From contig JAUKTV010000020.1 of NCBI GenBank assembly GCA_030549205.1, forward strand, positions 1-64,000: a stretch of 64,000 nt of DNA. Reading direction: 5' to 3'. The DNA is from Apiosordaria backusii. Lineage: Eukaryota; Ascomycota; Sordariomycetes; Sordariales; Lasiosphaeriaceae. Position 1 is the stretch's first letter. Each line of letters starts with the position of its first letter. A program made the position numbers and the translations under genes. The notes beneath the pieces are model-generated. The model had not been told where the DNA came from. It saw only the letters and a list, made by a program, of their open reading frames with translations, and did no database searches. This document shows, in pieces, positions 46,304-58,093 of the stretch.

Positions 46304-47708
46304 ATGAGCGGAACATCCTTCCTCCGAAAAATGTCCCTTCACAAGTTCAGAAAGTCGCTGTCAAGCCCCAAGCTTGACAGTCTCAATATCACGGAAACGG
46401 AAACAGTCCCAGCCCAGCCAGATGAGCCCTTCACCCCTCCACCAGAAACTCAGACGGTCTTGCTGTTGCATGCTGCACGGCAACCCTACGAGTTGACGGA
46501 CGACTACCCGGTCCCACAGCTCCAAGACGAGCATGAGGTGCTGGTCCGTACCCAGGCCATCGGTCTCAACCCCATCGACTGGAAGGCTCCGTAAGTTCAT
46601 CTCATTTCAAGCTATTCAACGAAGACCCTTACTGACACCAAACCATAGCGACTTCAACTTCGCCATCCCCACCCTCCCCTACATCTCCGGCCGCGAGCTC
46701 GCCGGCACAGTAATCCGACCCCCTTCCTCCCCCTCCTCCCGCCTGCAGGAAAAAGACCGCGTTCTCGTCATCTCCACCGACTACCGCGACCTCCGCAAAG
46801 CCGCCTACCAAGAATACGTCGTCGCCCTCGACTACAACACCGTCCGCCTCCCGCCATCCCTCACTATCGAACAAGGGTCCACCCTGGGCGTCGCTTTCGT
46901 TGCCGCAGCTCTTGCCCTAGGCGTCTGCGCCGGTCTCGACTTCAGCCACGTCCTCGGCGGGCCCGACCTCTACTCCCTCGTCCGCGACCTCCCCGCGGAC
47001 AAGCTGGCAGAAGACATCCGGGCCGAATGCCTCGACAGCATCCGCTCGCATGAGCGCGCGCAAAAGGGGGATTGGCTTGCTGTCTGGGGCGGGTCGTCTA
47101 CTTCGGCCAATTTGACGATTCAACTGGCCAAGCTGGCTGGGTTGAAGACTGTGGCGGTGGTGGATAAAGCAAAGCATGGGTTGAGGCTGGCGAACCACAA
47201 GGCGATTAGGACGGATTTGTTGGTGGATAGCCACGACCCGGACAGAGCCGTGGCGATTATCAGGGGGAATTTGAAGGGCAAGTTGAGGTTTGGGATTGAT
47301 ACCAGGGGGAGGGAGTCGGCGACGAGTTTGTTGCAGGCGTTGTCGCCGGATAATTTGGGGGGTGGTGAACAGACCGTTGTGGTGAAGGAGGGGGAGGCAC
47401 CTCCGAGTCCGCCATCGACACCGCATGATTCTACGTTGTTAAGCGCGCACTTGATTGGATTGACAGGGTTGCCTAAGCAGACGGCTCCGGAGGGGACGCT
47501 TTTTCATACGGTGCCGATTAAGCTGTTCCATGAGGTGCCGGCGGTGGGCGAGGCGCTGGTCAGCTGGCTGGAAAGATTACTGAAGGAAGGGCTGGTGCAG
47601 CCGCCAGAAATCATTGATGTGGAGTCGGGGTTGGCGAGTGTGAACAAGGCGCTTGACCGTATGAGAAAGGGTGAAATTAGTGGCGGAAAGTTGGTTGTGA
47701 GGGTATAA
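46304..47708 (+). CDS. MDR-type NAD(P)H oxidoreductase
   Basis: Exon 1 is 46304-46590 and exon 2 is 46649-47708, with a 58-bp intron (GTAAGT...CATAG), giving 448 residues. After a ~45-residue Ser/Thr-rich extension comes a GroES-like domain: VLVRTQAIGLNPIDWKAPDF and YISGRELAGTVIRPP. The Rossmann part shows WLAVWGGSSTSANLTIQLAK then GLKTVAVVDKAKH. It lacks zinc-ligand clusters, so it belongs to the enoyl-reductase/quinone-oxidoreductase-like group. An insertion around HVLGGPDLYSLVRDLPADK separates the two parts. Stand-alone trans-enoyl reductases of polyketide clusters look similar, but no PKS is nearby. The substrate is unknown. Confidence 0.82.
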
Positions 47709-47975
47709 TCTTGGTGATAATAATGCTGCTGGGATCAGTGCTGACATAAGGGGTTTAGAAGGGGGCTGGGTTTCGATGTTTGAATTCTGCATATACCTTG
47801 GGGTGCTCCGTTTTTGAAATAGGTATTTTATTTATACAGAATTCTGGATATAGGGTATTTACGGCAAAAGAAATGAAAATAGTATGTGTGTAGAACTGAA
47901 AAGAAACGACCGCCCAGCCCCTATTTGGTGATGTTCAACGGCTTTGGAGCAGGCACAGGCAATTCTGCCCCCGGA

Positions 47976-49715
47976 TTAGAGTCTAGACCCGGGACCTTGT
48001 ACCGGACTCCCCTCCAACTCAAAATGATTCCCCGGCCTCCCCGTCCCATCTGGCAACTCGCTCACAGGCGTATTGCTCGCCTCATAAGGAAACTTCCAAT
48101 CCGTCTTTGTTGCAAGTTGATGATGATGGCGAAACCCGCCCTCCAGTTCATTGGCAGCTCTTTCATGAGCAGGTAGCTCGGTCTTGGCGGATGAACCATG
48201 CTCAGAATCTTCCCCAGTTTTCTCCCAAGGACCATCGTGATCGTCAGGGCGCTCTTGACGCGACTTCCGTTTTCGAAAAACCCAAAATGCAGCGCCGGCT
48301 CCACCCAAAACGATTGCGACGATAGCGACAATGATACCGGCTAGAGCGCCTCTGGACATGCCACCACTGGTGGTAGCAGGCTGCTCGACGCCAAGACTGG
48401 CTCCGCTTGCGGTAGGCGAGGCTGTTGTCGAGGTAGATGTGGTTGACCTGGGCCGTCTTGTACGTGATGTCACCGTGTTGATGTCTAATCCCGATATCAC
48501 CGGCAACGCGACGGCACCATCCACCAACCACCCGGCCTGGGGATTTGCTGTTGGGCAGGGCAGTTGTGTCGATGAAACGCTGTAAGCATCTCGGGAAGTT
48601 GATTGGGGAACGGTCTCGCTCCAAACCTGCTGGAGAGATGTATAGGCTGGCAAAAATACGCCAGGCTGGCCAAAATTCCGATCGGTATCATCATCATAGG
48701 TAACAAGGCCGAAACTGTGCTCGTTACGGCCCCATTGAAAGATGTTCATACCAGAAAAGATACGAGAGAATTCAGACTCGCCAAAGAAAGTCTGGACCTC
48801 AGAAAACTCGCGGTCAAGAGGGAAACAACCGTCTTCGGCAACCACGACCGGGGCGTGGTGATTGGAGAATTCGGATCGCAGACGGTCAAGCTTGCTGTCG
48901 GAGCAGTTGTTGAAGATATTGACGCCGTAGAGGTCAACGGTTGACTCAGTAGGCCCACAGGTGAGATACTGAGCTGTTAATAGACGATATTGCTCAAAGT
49001 CTCCGGCGCTGTAGCTGATGGGGATCGCTCTGTAGCCCCGTTTGTCTCTGAACAACTTCAAATCACGGGCAGCAGCTTTCAGGGAGGGCGCAACCAAGGT
49101 CGTGAAATCCGTGCCATTGACCGTTTCCTGCCCGATGCCAAAGGCGAGGAGGTTATCAAACTCGGAGAACGAGTCGATTATTGAAGTCCAAGACGTGTAG
49201 AGACTCAGGTCCCATTTTGGAGTGCGGTCGCTCTGTGAGGGGCTGTGTTAGAACCCTTGACGAATACAAACGTGTAGGAGTAGGCAAAGACAAACCCTTG
49301 ATGTGACCATAGGAAGCTGGCCCAGCTGGAGCCAGACATAGATACCCTGCTTGTCGAATTCTTCCATGCATCCTCGATGCTGACCCAGCTTCCCAACATC
49401 AATGCTGTAAATGTAGACCGCGTTCGCACCAACATTGCGCAGATGTTCTGCATCTATTCTGCATTGGGACGCGTCCAACAAGGGGTCGTTGCGGTTGTCA
49501 CCTCCAACATATACCACGCCTAAACTACGTCAGTCCTGGCAAGAGAGGAACATGCCCGGGCAAAACGAACCTTTGAGGAAAAACTGAGCACCACTCTCAT
49601 CATACAACTTTGTTCCTTTGATGGAGACAGGTGACACTGCCTCCACCAGGCTTCTGTAAAAGAAAAGTAAGAACAAAAGTGCCGTTCGATATTTTGACCG
49701 AAGGATTGCCGACAT
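47976..49715 (-). CDS. Diverged GH72 beta-1,3-glucanosyltransferase-like protein
   Basis: Exons 49715-49571, 49519-49296, 49232-47976 give 541 residues. Residues 1-27 are a signal peptide (LLFLLFFYRSLVEA). The GH72/Gas fold follows: VSIKGTKLYDESGAQFFLKG, VYVGGDNRNDPLLDASQCRI, HRGCMEEFDKQGIYVWLQL. The usual acid/base pair NE is replaced by QE (FGIGQETVNG), and the nucleophile region reads VVVAEDGCF instead of FSEYGC. A Ser/Thr-rich stalk and a long single span (GALAGIIVAIVAIVLGGAGA) with a basic stop-transfer and a ~95-residue cytosolic tail replace the usual C-terminal GPI signal. It is likely a plasma-membrane protein facing the wall. Activity is uncertain given the active-site changes. Confidence 0.85.
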
Positions 49716-51259
49716 CGTGTCAACGACTGGTGACCACCCCGGCCACTTGGCTTCCTCCTCAAAATCGGATTGAAGATATCAAATACCCCAAGAGCTCATT
49801 TGGCGCAAAAAACGTGAGAGTTAGTATATAACACAAAATTGATGAACGGGCCTGACAAGAAAAGACCAAAAGAATGTGTTTTCTTCAACCGTCAAGGTGG
49901 AAGAAGAGAGAGATGAGGGAGAAGCTCCATGGGACCATGGGAAGGAGAGAAAGGAAAAGACAAGTCCGTTCTGTCGCACCGCAAGTGGGCAAACCTGGAG
50001 TTCTTGGCCGTTCATGTCACCTCAAGCTCATGGCAAGCCCCAAACTCCGCCCCTGGTATGTCTTGGTTGCCAGAACCGTTGCACAGTGTGCGCTAGGGCC
50101 GATCTAGATGCTCTAGGCGTCCGAACCCAGCGGTTAACGTGCCAAAAACAGTGCAGCTAACTGCGGCACAGCGAAAAAAGTGCGCCAACTGGGAAAGGAA
50201 AGCGCTCGACGCATTTGATGATTGGCATCCACGATGACTCTTGAAACGCTAGGGGAGAATCCTTTCCGCAATCGTGGGCGGGTGGCGCTGATGCTTGGCT
50301 ATCATTTTTTGGAGAAGGTGATGAAGATGTTGATTCGGACTCGTGACCTGACCTCGGATTTGGGACTTGGGTAACATTGTTTTTCTTTGTTTTCTGGTCA
50401 ACTTGGCCAGGCAGCTCGAGGAACGCAATGTCGGCAGACGTGCGGGCCGTCGTTGTTGGTCGCACTGGGCCTCGTCGTTGCAGCAAATGGGGGCGATAAG
50501 ATAAACCAGTGGAGATTGGCGAAATTAAGCGCCAAGATGTTGGACTTCGGGACGAAGGATCCGATTTGCGACGACCCAGGTTTGTCTTGAGCTCTTGGTC
50601 TTCAGCCCTGTTGAGTTATCGGGGCCGAGTCACCAACATTCCGCACTTTCTGGGTCTTGACGGGAAAATTTTCGCGTCTCCGAAGACTCGGCGACGAATC
50701 TCTTCCACAGAACGAATTCCAGCCGACGTCATCCCCCACGATGCGATATGGCCCGTGCACCTCCATGGCCCCAACCCCCTGAACCCCTGAATGTTTGTCA
50801 ATACTCATACAGGATCTTTCAGACTGGTTGGGGGGTATTACCGAGAGTTAACCGTCGAATCGATTCAAATAAGATGCCTCGAAGATCTGACAGGTCTGAA
50901 CGAGGTCAATTGCACATCCAAGAGTCCAGGACATCTTTAGTATTTCTCATGTATCAACATGGCTGCTCATTGCTCACCCCTCACCGGATGATCGGAGGGT
51001 TTATGGCGGCTATAAATGACAGTGACTGAGCAGTGTCAATTGCCGTTACCCCCTCTTGATAAACATCTAGATTTTCTAACCCCGATTTCTCAGGTACATG
51101 ACGGCTAAATTTCCACGGGACGGCACTCGATATCACCCCCTCATTTGACCCCAATCTGAACCTTCTGTCAGGTACAAATTGAGGTGTGGGAAATGACATT
51201 TTTCGACATGCTAAGCTTCACCAGGAGAAACGAACTCACCTAGTTCCTTGGACGCTATC
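49716..51259. other. Intergenic, no gene seen
   Basis: About 1.5 kb between divergent genes (GH72-like on minus, secreted protein on plus). Frames are short on both strands. It should hold both promoters; no site or RNA gene identified. Confidence 0.45.
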
Positions 51260-52057
51260 ATGTTGTCTGCTGTATTCCTCGCAAGCCTCAGTCTGGCTTT
51301 GCCAGCTTTCGGGCAATCTATCTGCACCCGAGACTTCCTGAAGGCAGCAACGGCGGAGTATCTCGACGCACTCACTGCCGGCAAGCCCACTTTCTCGACC
51401 CTATCAAGCGATGTCGATTACTACGAAAATGACGCCCCCGTGAACATCACAACAGGCGTTTTGTCCCAAGGTATCAAGATCGACTTCAACCTTAGCATCT
51501 ACGACACCACACAATGCGCCTCATACACCGAAATTGTGGCCACCACAGAACACCCCTATGTCATCGGGACGAGGCTTGCGTTTACGGACAGCAAGGTTAC
51601 GCATATCGACTCGATCGTGTGCGATACGGGCGACTGGCTCTTCAACGCGACTGGTTCTCTGATCTACAACCGCCAAGAGAACTGGGACCCCATCCCAGTG
51701 GAAAAGCGTGAATCACGGGCGGCCCTCAAAGCAGCGGGGGATTCTTATATCGATGCATGGGGCAACCATACCGTCAAGCCTGTCTTTGCCAAGAACTGTG
51801 CCCGCCTCGAGGGAGGGTTTTACATCACCAGCAGCTGTCTTCTCAACTTCCCGCCTCCGTTCAATGTCAGCAATCAACGATACACCATCGATGAAGAGCT
51901 AGGTGCGGTCGATATTTTCCACCTCTTCCCCTTCCTCGATGCGGCCATTCCGAGACATCCAGGCACCCAAACAAACAACCTGATCAGGGTGGAGTCTGGA
52001 GAGATTCGGTATATCCACGAGAATACTGTTTGTTCGACGAGGAACTGTGGGAGATAA
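51260..52057 (+). CDS. Secreted protein, DUF8021-like
   Basis: 265 residues, one exon, ATG at 51260. Residues 1-19 (MLSAVFLASLSLALPAFGQS) are a signal peptide. The mature part reads like fungal DUF8021 secreted proteins: CTRDFLKAATAEYLDALTAG, NITTGVLSQGIKIDFNLSIY, DTTQCASYTEIV, DSIVCDTGDWLFNATGSLIY, then ARLEGGFYITSSCLLNFPPP and RYTIDEELGAVDIF. Several N-glycosylation sequons and paired cysteines support secretion. The function of the domain is not established; some members sit beside oxidoreductases. It is convergent with the symporter gene, with 98 bases between stops. Confidence 0.75.
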   Translation: MLSAVFLASLSLALPAFGQSICTRDFLKAATAEYLDALTAGKPTFSTLSSDVDYYENDAPVNITTGVLSQGIKIDFNLSIYDTTQCASYTEIVATTEHPYVIGTRLAFTDSKVTHIDSIVCDTGDWLFNATGSLIYNRQENWDPIPVEKRESRAALKAAGDSYIDAWGNHTVKPVFAKNCARLEGGFYITSSCLLNFPPPFNVSNQRYTIDEELGAVDIFHLFPFLDAAIPRHPGTQTNNLIRVESGEIRYIHENTVCSTRNCGR

Positions 52058-52155
52058 TCTCCACCACGTGGTTTTGTGTATCAATTCTAGTTCACCAGAT
52101 AATTGTAACAATACAAATGGTACCAGGCCCTTCTGTAACTCTTCGCTTGTATGTC

Positions 52156-53722
52156 TTAAATCTTATCCCCTCCCTTTTTGTCCTCGGCCAGCGATGTTCC
52201 TGTCGTCGACCCAGACTCTGCATCGGGTTTCTTGGCGCTGCAGTCAAGGATTAGCTTCGGTTCAATAAATGTCGAGGCTTGAGAATAGAAAAACACTTAC
52301 TCTTTCTTGGCAAGATAAATCCTCAACACATGTGCCATACCAATCAAGCAAACAGCATTGGCCAATACAAACGAGTAACCCTTGGTAAATCTCGGCCCTT
52401 CCACCGTCTTGAAGACCAATAGAGGCGTCCAAGCGGTAGTGCTCTGAGCAACCGTGTTGATCAGAACCAGGGTGAAGGCCCTTTCCGCTGGTGCTGCCTT
52501 GAGCTGGCTGTTGACCCATCCGTAGAGAACAGAGCTCATAGCCACGGCGCTGTAGGTGGTCATGAAAGAGAACCAAAGCGCCCCCTCCGGCACCTCCCAA
52601 ATAACCTGAATGATCAGACCAATGATGTTCCATACATGGGCCACCGTGATAGCCCATGCCGGTCCCAATACCAAGTCTGACGCGAAGCAAATAGCCACCG
52701 TGTAAAACATACCCAACGCTGGAGAGATCGTGCCGAGTTCGTTCACCCTCGCTTTGGAGAACCTTCCCAAGCTCTTAATCCAAAGCAGGTAACCACCCGT
52801 GGAAGTGTTGATACTTCCATTCCAGAAGAAAACATCAAACAAAATCAATCCCCAAAAGTGCCACGTCTTTGCAATCTTCAACAGCCCCTTCCAGGAGAAC
52901 TTGCCCTCGGTAACATGCCCGTCTCTTTGCAACCGCTCCTTGGCAACAGCAACATCCTCCTCCGACAGCAACAACCTATTCGGCCTGTCCGGCGTCCCAG
53001 GAAGCACAAAGTACCCAATGATACCAATCGGAATCGTGATGAGCGCACAAATAATGTACATCCACCTCCACCCCGCCAACCCCCTCACCCCTTCCAGCCG
53101 TTCACTCGCACCAGCCTGGATCAACCCCGCCGTGAGCGTTCCCAACGTCAGCCCGAGGTAGAAAACACCTCCTCTCCGGGCAATCTCGTCGCTTCGGTAC
53201 CAAGCCCCAAAGATGTAGTGCATGGCCGGGAAAAAGGCTGCTTCAAACCAGCCGACGAGAAAACGGTATGCGGCCAGCTCGGCAAAACCTGTCACTCGGT
53301 ACTGCAGGAGAGTGAAGATGCCCCAGGCGACGTCCAGGAAGGGTATGACCCAGTGCATGGGGACGTAGGTGAAGAGGAACATGAAGGGGATCTGGCCGAC
53401 GACGGCGCCGATGATGTACATTGTCTGGAGCTGGACGAGCTCGTTGCCTTGGAAACCAAGGTCTTCTTTTAGGCCGGCGACGTAGGCATTATCTGAGGAA
53501 GTGCTGTGTTAGCAGATGAATGTCTTGGACCGGACAGGATTGAAGAGGTATACTGAGGTTAGACTGGTCCATGTACTTGACCCAGTAAGCCAGGAAGGCA
53601 TAGGGCACGATTAAGAGATCGAGTTTGTTGATAAGCCTTCTCTCACGAGGCGTGTCTTGCGGTTGAAACCATTGTGTTTGGTACCATTCTCGTTTTTCTG
53701 GTGGTGGGGCTTCGGCTGTCAT
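52156..53722 (-). CDS. MFS anion:cation symporter (Dal5/Tna1-like)
   Basis: Three exons: 53722-53554, 53492-52301, 52237-52156; phases fit and give 480 residues. The start MTAEAPPPEKREWYQTQWFQ is followed by RRLINKLDLLIVPYAFLAYW and the spliced YMDQSNLNNAYVAGLKEDLG, the signature of the fungal allantoate/nicotinate permease (ACS) group. Other landmarks are RFLVGWFEAAFFPAMHYIFG and GYFVLPGTPDRPNR. About 12 spans are visible. The last small exon, found by a GTAAGT donor at 52300 and CTGCAG acceptor, adds a charged cytosolic tail (DAKKPDAESGSTTGT). It imports organic anions or vitamins at the plasma membrane; the substrate is not predictable here. Confidence 0.9.
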
Positions 53723-55214
53723 GTTGGCTGCTATGTAGAAAGAAAAACGAACCTTTCAAGGCTCACGGGAAAACGGTGTGGGTAGTAACAGCCTGAGCTT
53801 GAGAGGAAACGGCCATGCAGCTTGACAGGTGAGATCTCAACACCTCAATATGCGAGCAACGTCACTTTTTATGTCGGAGATAAAATTGTATCTGATCATG
53901 CAACACAGTGTTTCGGCAAGCCGCAGGGACCTAGAAAACTGGGGTGACCAACTGGGAACACAGAGCGGCCGTCACTATTGGATGGTGCAAGTACCACGGC
54001 GATGTGGCGACAGCTATTTGCAGAATCACGACCTTTTCCCTTGGGAGTTTATGACCACTAGGGCACTGGACAGAGGTGTCTGGAACTGGGGAATTGCAGA
54101 CTTGATCCATCTGCGCTTCAAACCTGCGTGATGTCCTGGCTTGTAGGGGTTAGGGGCTGATGACACCGACTTACTCCAACCGCACGGTGCCGAATGAAAT
54201 CTCGGCCAGCTTCATTGATAAAATTCAACTGGCATTCAGGGAAGATAGCGGTTGCAGCATACCCAAGTCGCACCTCTCCTGTTGCCATGGACAGGAAAGC
54301 GATAGGGTTTACGCCCTGCTCACGACCTCTGAATTGGCCCTTAGCGCCCTTTTTTTGTCACATTTTGTTGACATCGAATCCAAATCCGAACTCTACACAA
54401 AGAAAAGCCTTCACCGCGAGCAGAGAATTTTAAAGTCGCAAAAAAGCCTTCATTTTCACAAAGTGTTGAAGCTCTCATTGACCCCAGACAGCATTTCACG
54501 TTGCCCAGCAAGCGGATCCCGCTTGTACTAGTCCTGTAAGCTCAACCGCGCGACAATCACACCATTCCAGTTTAACGCTAATCGGCTACCTACCCCCGTT
54601 CCCCGTTATCAGTTCCATCTACGGATACCGACCCCCTTTTTCATGGCGACCAGGTAGGTGGAACCCCTAAAGCATGCTAAACTGACACAACATTGCGCAA
54701 TTGAAGTTCTCGTTTGTGTCAGTGCTCCCAAGAATTTCTTGGGTTTCTTGGAATTGGTAACTAAATACAATACACCCATGTAGTAATGGAGTTCGGGAAT
54801 AAGGATTCGGGATCTTCAATACCTACTGTGGATCAACAAACAGCGTGGGGGACGACAGCTGGGGTAGGAGAACTTGGTAGAGAGGCATGATGGCATTGAC
54901 CCCGCGGATGGTGTTATTCTTCAACTTGCCGGTCGTCGGCTTCCGGGCGAGCGTTATCGGGAAGTTGACATGAAGATGGCGAAGGCGGGGCCGAAATCCC
55001 AGATCACGACATTTGCAGCTGCATGATGGCGGCATACTACCTACAGGGCGTGTGGTAGGTGACAGAGGGTGTGTACCAGCCTGCCAGCGTGGTCTTGATA
55101 GCAGATATTATAGAGACTGTACCGCGTCAACCACTACTTCTAGTCCAATTGCGGTGACTGTGATGTTGATTCTGTTGTCTCGCAAGTGACACTCTCAGCA
55201 GATACACAACCATC
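53723..55214. other. Intergenic, no gene seen
   Basis: About 1.5 kb between the divergent symporter (minus) and Baeyer-Villiger-type monooxygenase (plus). Small + frames at 53829-54131 and 54160-54531 lack domains and codon bias. It should contain both promoters. Confidence 0.45.
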
Positions 55215-57204
55215 ATGGCCACCATCACCGCCCTCCCGGACCCGGGAGCGGCCATGTCGACGGCGGAAAAGCTATCCAATGTGTCCATCTCCGCTCAGGA
55301 AGTGCCCGAACAGTCCTCTTCAGACCGCGACGCCAACTCAGACTCCCACTCAGACCACTACACACCAGCAACCTCGCCCGGTCTTCCTCCGTCCTCCACC
55401 ACCGTCCCCCAGCGCATCTCGACGTATCCCAAATCTCGCATCTCTCTCGTAGATCGCTTCATCGATCAACCGCGCGCCCTTAAAGTAGCCGTCATCGGCG
55501 GTGGCCTGGCAGGAATCACAGCCGGCATCTTGCTGCCCGCCAAGGTCCCCAACATTCAACTGACCATCTTTGAGAAGAACGACGACTTTGTAGGTTTTCT
55601 GTCTCTATCATACCTACTGAAGAAAGCTGCTGACAAGCCATGTTATGAAGGGCGGCACCTGGCTCGAAAACACCTACCCCGGCGTCCGCTGCGACATCCC
55701 CTCCCACGTATACCAATCCACCTTTGAGCCCAAACCCGACTGGTCCGATCAGTTCGCCTCCGGAGGCGAGATCAGAGATTACTGGCAGTCTGTAGCCAAG
55801 AAGCACGATGTCTACCGCCTCGCAAGATTCGGCACCAGAGTCCAAGCCCTGGAATGGGATGCCGAGAAGTCAGTCTGGAAAGTCAGCACCCAACACAAAG
55901 AGGAGGAACAGCCAAAGGTGGAGGAGTTTGACTTTGTCTTGAACGCCATCGGGCGGTTCAACGCTTGGAAATTGCCAGACTATGAGGGGATCGAGTCGTA
56001 CAAGGGGCACCTTAGGCACGCATCGCACTGGGATGGGGGGTTTGATGTTGACAGCAAGACTGTGGCCGTGATTGGGAATGGCGCCTCGGGGATCCAGCTG
56101 GTGGCGAATTTGCAAAAGAGGGTGAAGCAGCTGGATCACTACGCGAGAAACAAAACCTGGATTGCGGGGAGCTGGGCGGGGGATGAACGCACTGCTGGGC
56201 CGCAACCATATTCCGAGGAGCAAAAGGAGCTGTTTGCGCGGGATCCGGAGGCGTATCTGAAGTTCAGAAAGGAGCTGGAGGACAAGTATTGGAGGAGATT
56301 CTCGGCTTTCTTCAGGGGGTCGGAGACAAACATCGATTTGCGAGAGAAGTTTATTGAGATCATGAAGCTGAGGCTGAAGAAGAAGCCGGAGCTGCTGGAG
56401 CATATTGTTCCGGATTTCTCACCGAATTGCAGACGACTGACACCAGGGCCGGGATATTTGGAAGCGATCTCGGAAGATAATGTTGAGTACATCACTTCGA
56501 GAATCGCAAGGTTCACGGAGGATGGAATTGTCACGGTGGATGGGAAAGAGAGGAAGGTCGATGCTGTGTTTTGCGCGACGGGCGCGAATGTGGACATGGT
56601 GACCCCCTTCCCGATCCGAGGGCAAAATGGAACAGAACTGAAGGAGCTCTGGGATCCAGAGTCAAAGACTGGCTATGGCTTCCCATACACCTATCTCGGC
56701 CTCGCGACTCCGGGTTTCCCCAACTTGCTGTTCGTCCATGGTCCTCATGGAACGGGTCCATCGGGGACTGTCCCACACTCCGTGGAGGTCCAACTGGTGT
56801 GCTTCGCCAAGATCCTGAGGAAAGTGGCGAGAGAGGGCATCAAGAGCATTCAGCCATCAAAGAGAGCGGCCGATGAGTTCGTCGAGTACTCGGATGCCTT
56901 CTTCACTTCCACGGTTCTCAGCGACAACTGCAGCAGTTGGTACAATGGCGGGCGCCCTGGAGGCAGAATTCACGGCATCTGGCCTGGAAGTGCGGGTCAT
57001 GTCACCGCTGTGAGAAGGGAGCCCAGATGGGAGGACTGGGAATACACCTATCTGGGACCTGAGGGCAACAGGTTTGCCTGGTATTTTGGGAATGGCTGGA
57101 CAAGTAAGGAGGCGGATGAGAACTCAGACATGACCTCTTATCTGAGGCTACCGGGGGAGGTGAACCTGAAGGACCTACATGAGAGCTGGTGGGATTTACC
57201 GTAG
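55215..57204 (+). CDS. Baeyer-Villiger-type FAD monooxygenase
   Basis: Exons 55215-55589 and 55651-57204 (61-bp intron) give 642 residues. After a Ser/Asp-rich ~85-residue extension, KVAVIGGGLAGITAG is the FAD-binding GxGxxG. The spliced DDFGGTWLENTYPGVRCDIP is the GGTW region. YKGHLRHASHWDG fits the Baeyer-Villiger fingerprint FxGxxxHxxxW[PD]. KTVAVIGNGASGIQL is the NADPH-binding motif, and DAVFCATGANVDM is the C-terminal ATG motif. Enzymes of this group insert oxygen into ketones or oxidise hetero-atoms in the cytosol. The next gene on the same strand is an UNC93-like transporter. Confidence 0.92.
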
Positions 57205-58093
57205 AGTCCTTGTATTTAGTTGTGATTTTCGATACCAAGCTATAAATAGTCAAGGGCCTTTCTTCAACAGTCTTTTCCGAGTTCGCTGCTTTTTGTGACC
57301 CCAACATCGAACCGGAAGTCACTGTCTGTCCCTATGTGGCTGGTTGAAGTACCTCGAGTTAATAGCCGCCTGGAGACGCCTGTTAATTTGCCCTCATGTC
57401 TTGCTTTAGTTGTATTTACCCCGTTAGAAGTGGTTGTGTAGTAGTGCTTGTGCGGCAGTTGTGCTCTCTGACTGTCGACATTCAAGCTGTTCGGCTCCAG
57501 ATGCTTGGGAATATCGTCATTTTGGCTTGGATCACCTCACCTAGGTCAGAGTTAATAGCTCCGCCATGCAAATCCCAGCCTAACGTCGGGGCGTGTGAAG
57601 GCCAAAAGTGGAAAATAAGCCCGGGGTCAACACGTGGATATTTGCCGGGTATAACGGCCGGTTGTCAATGAGTGTCAAGACGACACAACGGCGCGGGTGG
57701 CGCTATCGCCAAGTTGATGCTTACCAGGCTTCTGGGAGTGGGGGTTGAGGTCGTCGTGCATGTCGGGAGCATTGCGTGCTTCTGGACCGCTGTTTGCAAG
57801 ACAAGCCGAGCGAGACCGGTTCGGTGCGAGTTCTAGGGCTCTCGTTCCTGTGCTCCAGCTCACACGGTCTCACCGCTGAGTACCGGTTTTTCTAGTGAGA
57901 CCGAGCTGCACCCGAAAATCTCTTCGTTGCGAGGGTCGCATATGCGATTGCCGAGGCGAGAGACTGTATTGAACAAGCATAAAACTGTATCTCATCCTCC
58001 GTGTATGCTCAATCCATCCTTTTGTCGTCACCACCAATCCCCTTTTGCTGTCATCACGAACTTGAAAGTCTGTTTCCAGACAGCCAAGGCACA
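57205..58093. other. Intergenic, no gene seen
   Basis: About 890 bases between two + strand genes, holding the 3' UTR of the monooxygenase gene and the promoter of the transporter gene. No gene or repeat supported. Confidence 0.45.

Noticed and set aside
54160..54531. 123-codon + strand frame
   Set aside because: Random-looking composition and no neighbours that would explain it; inside a long promoter region.
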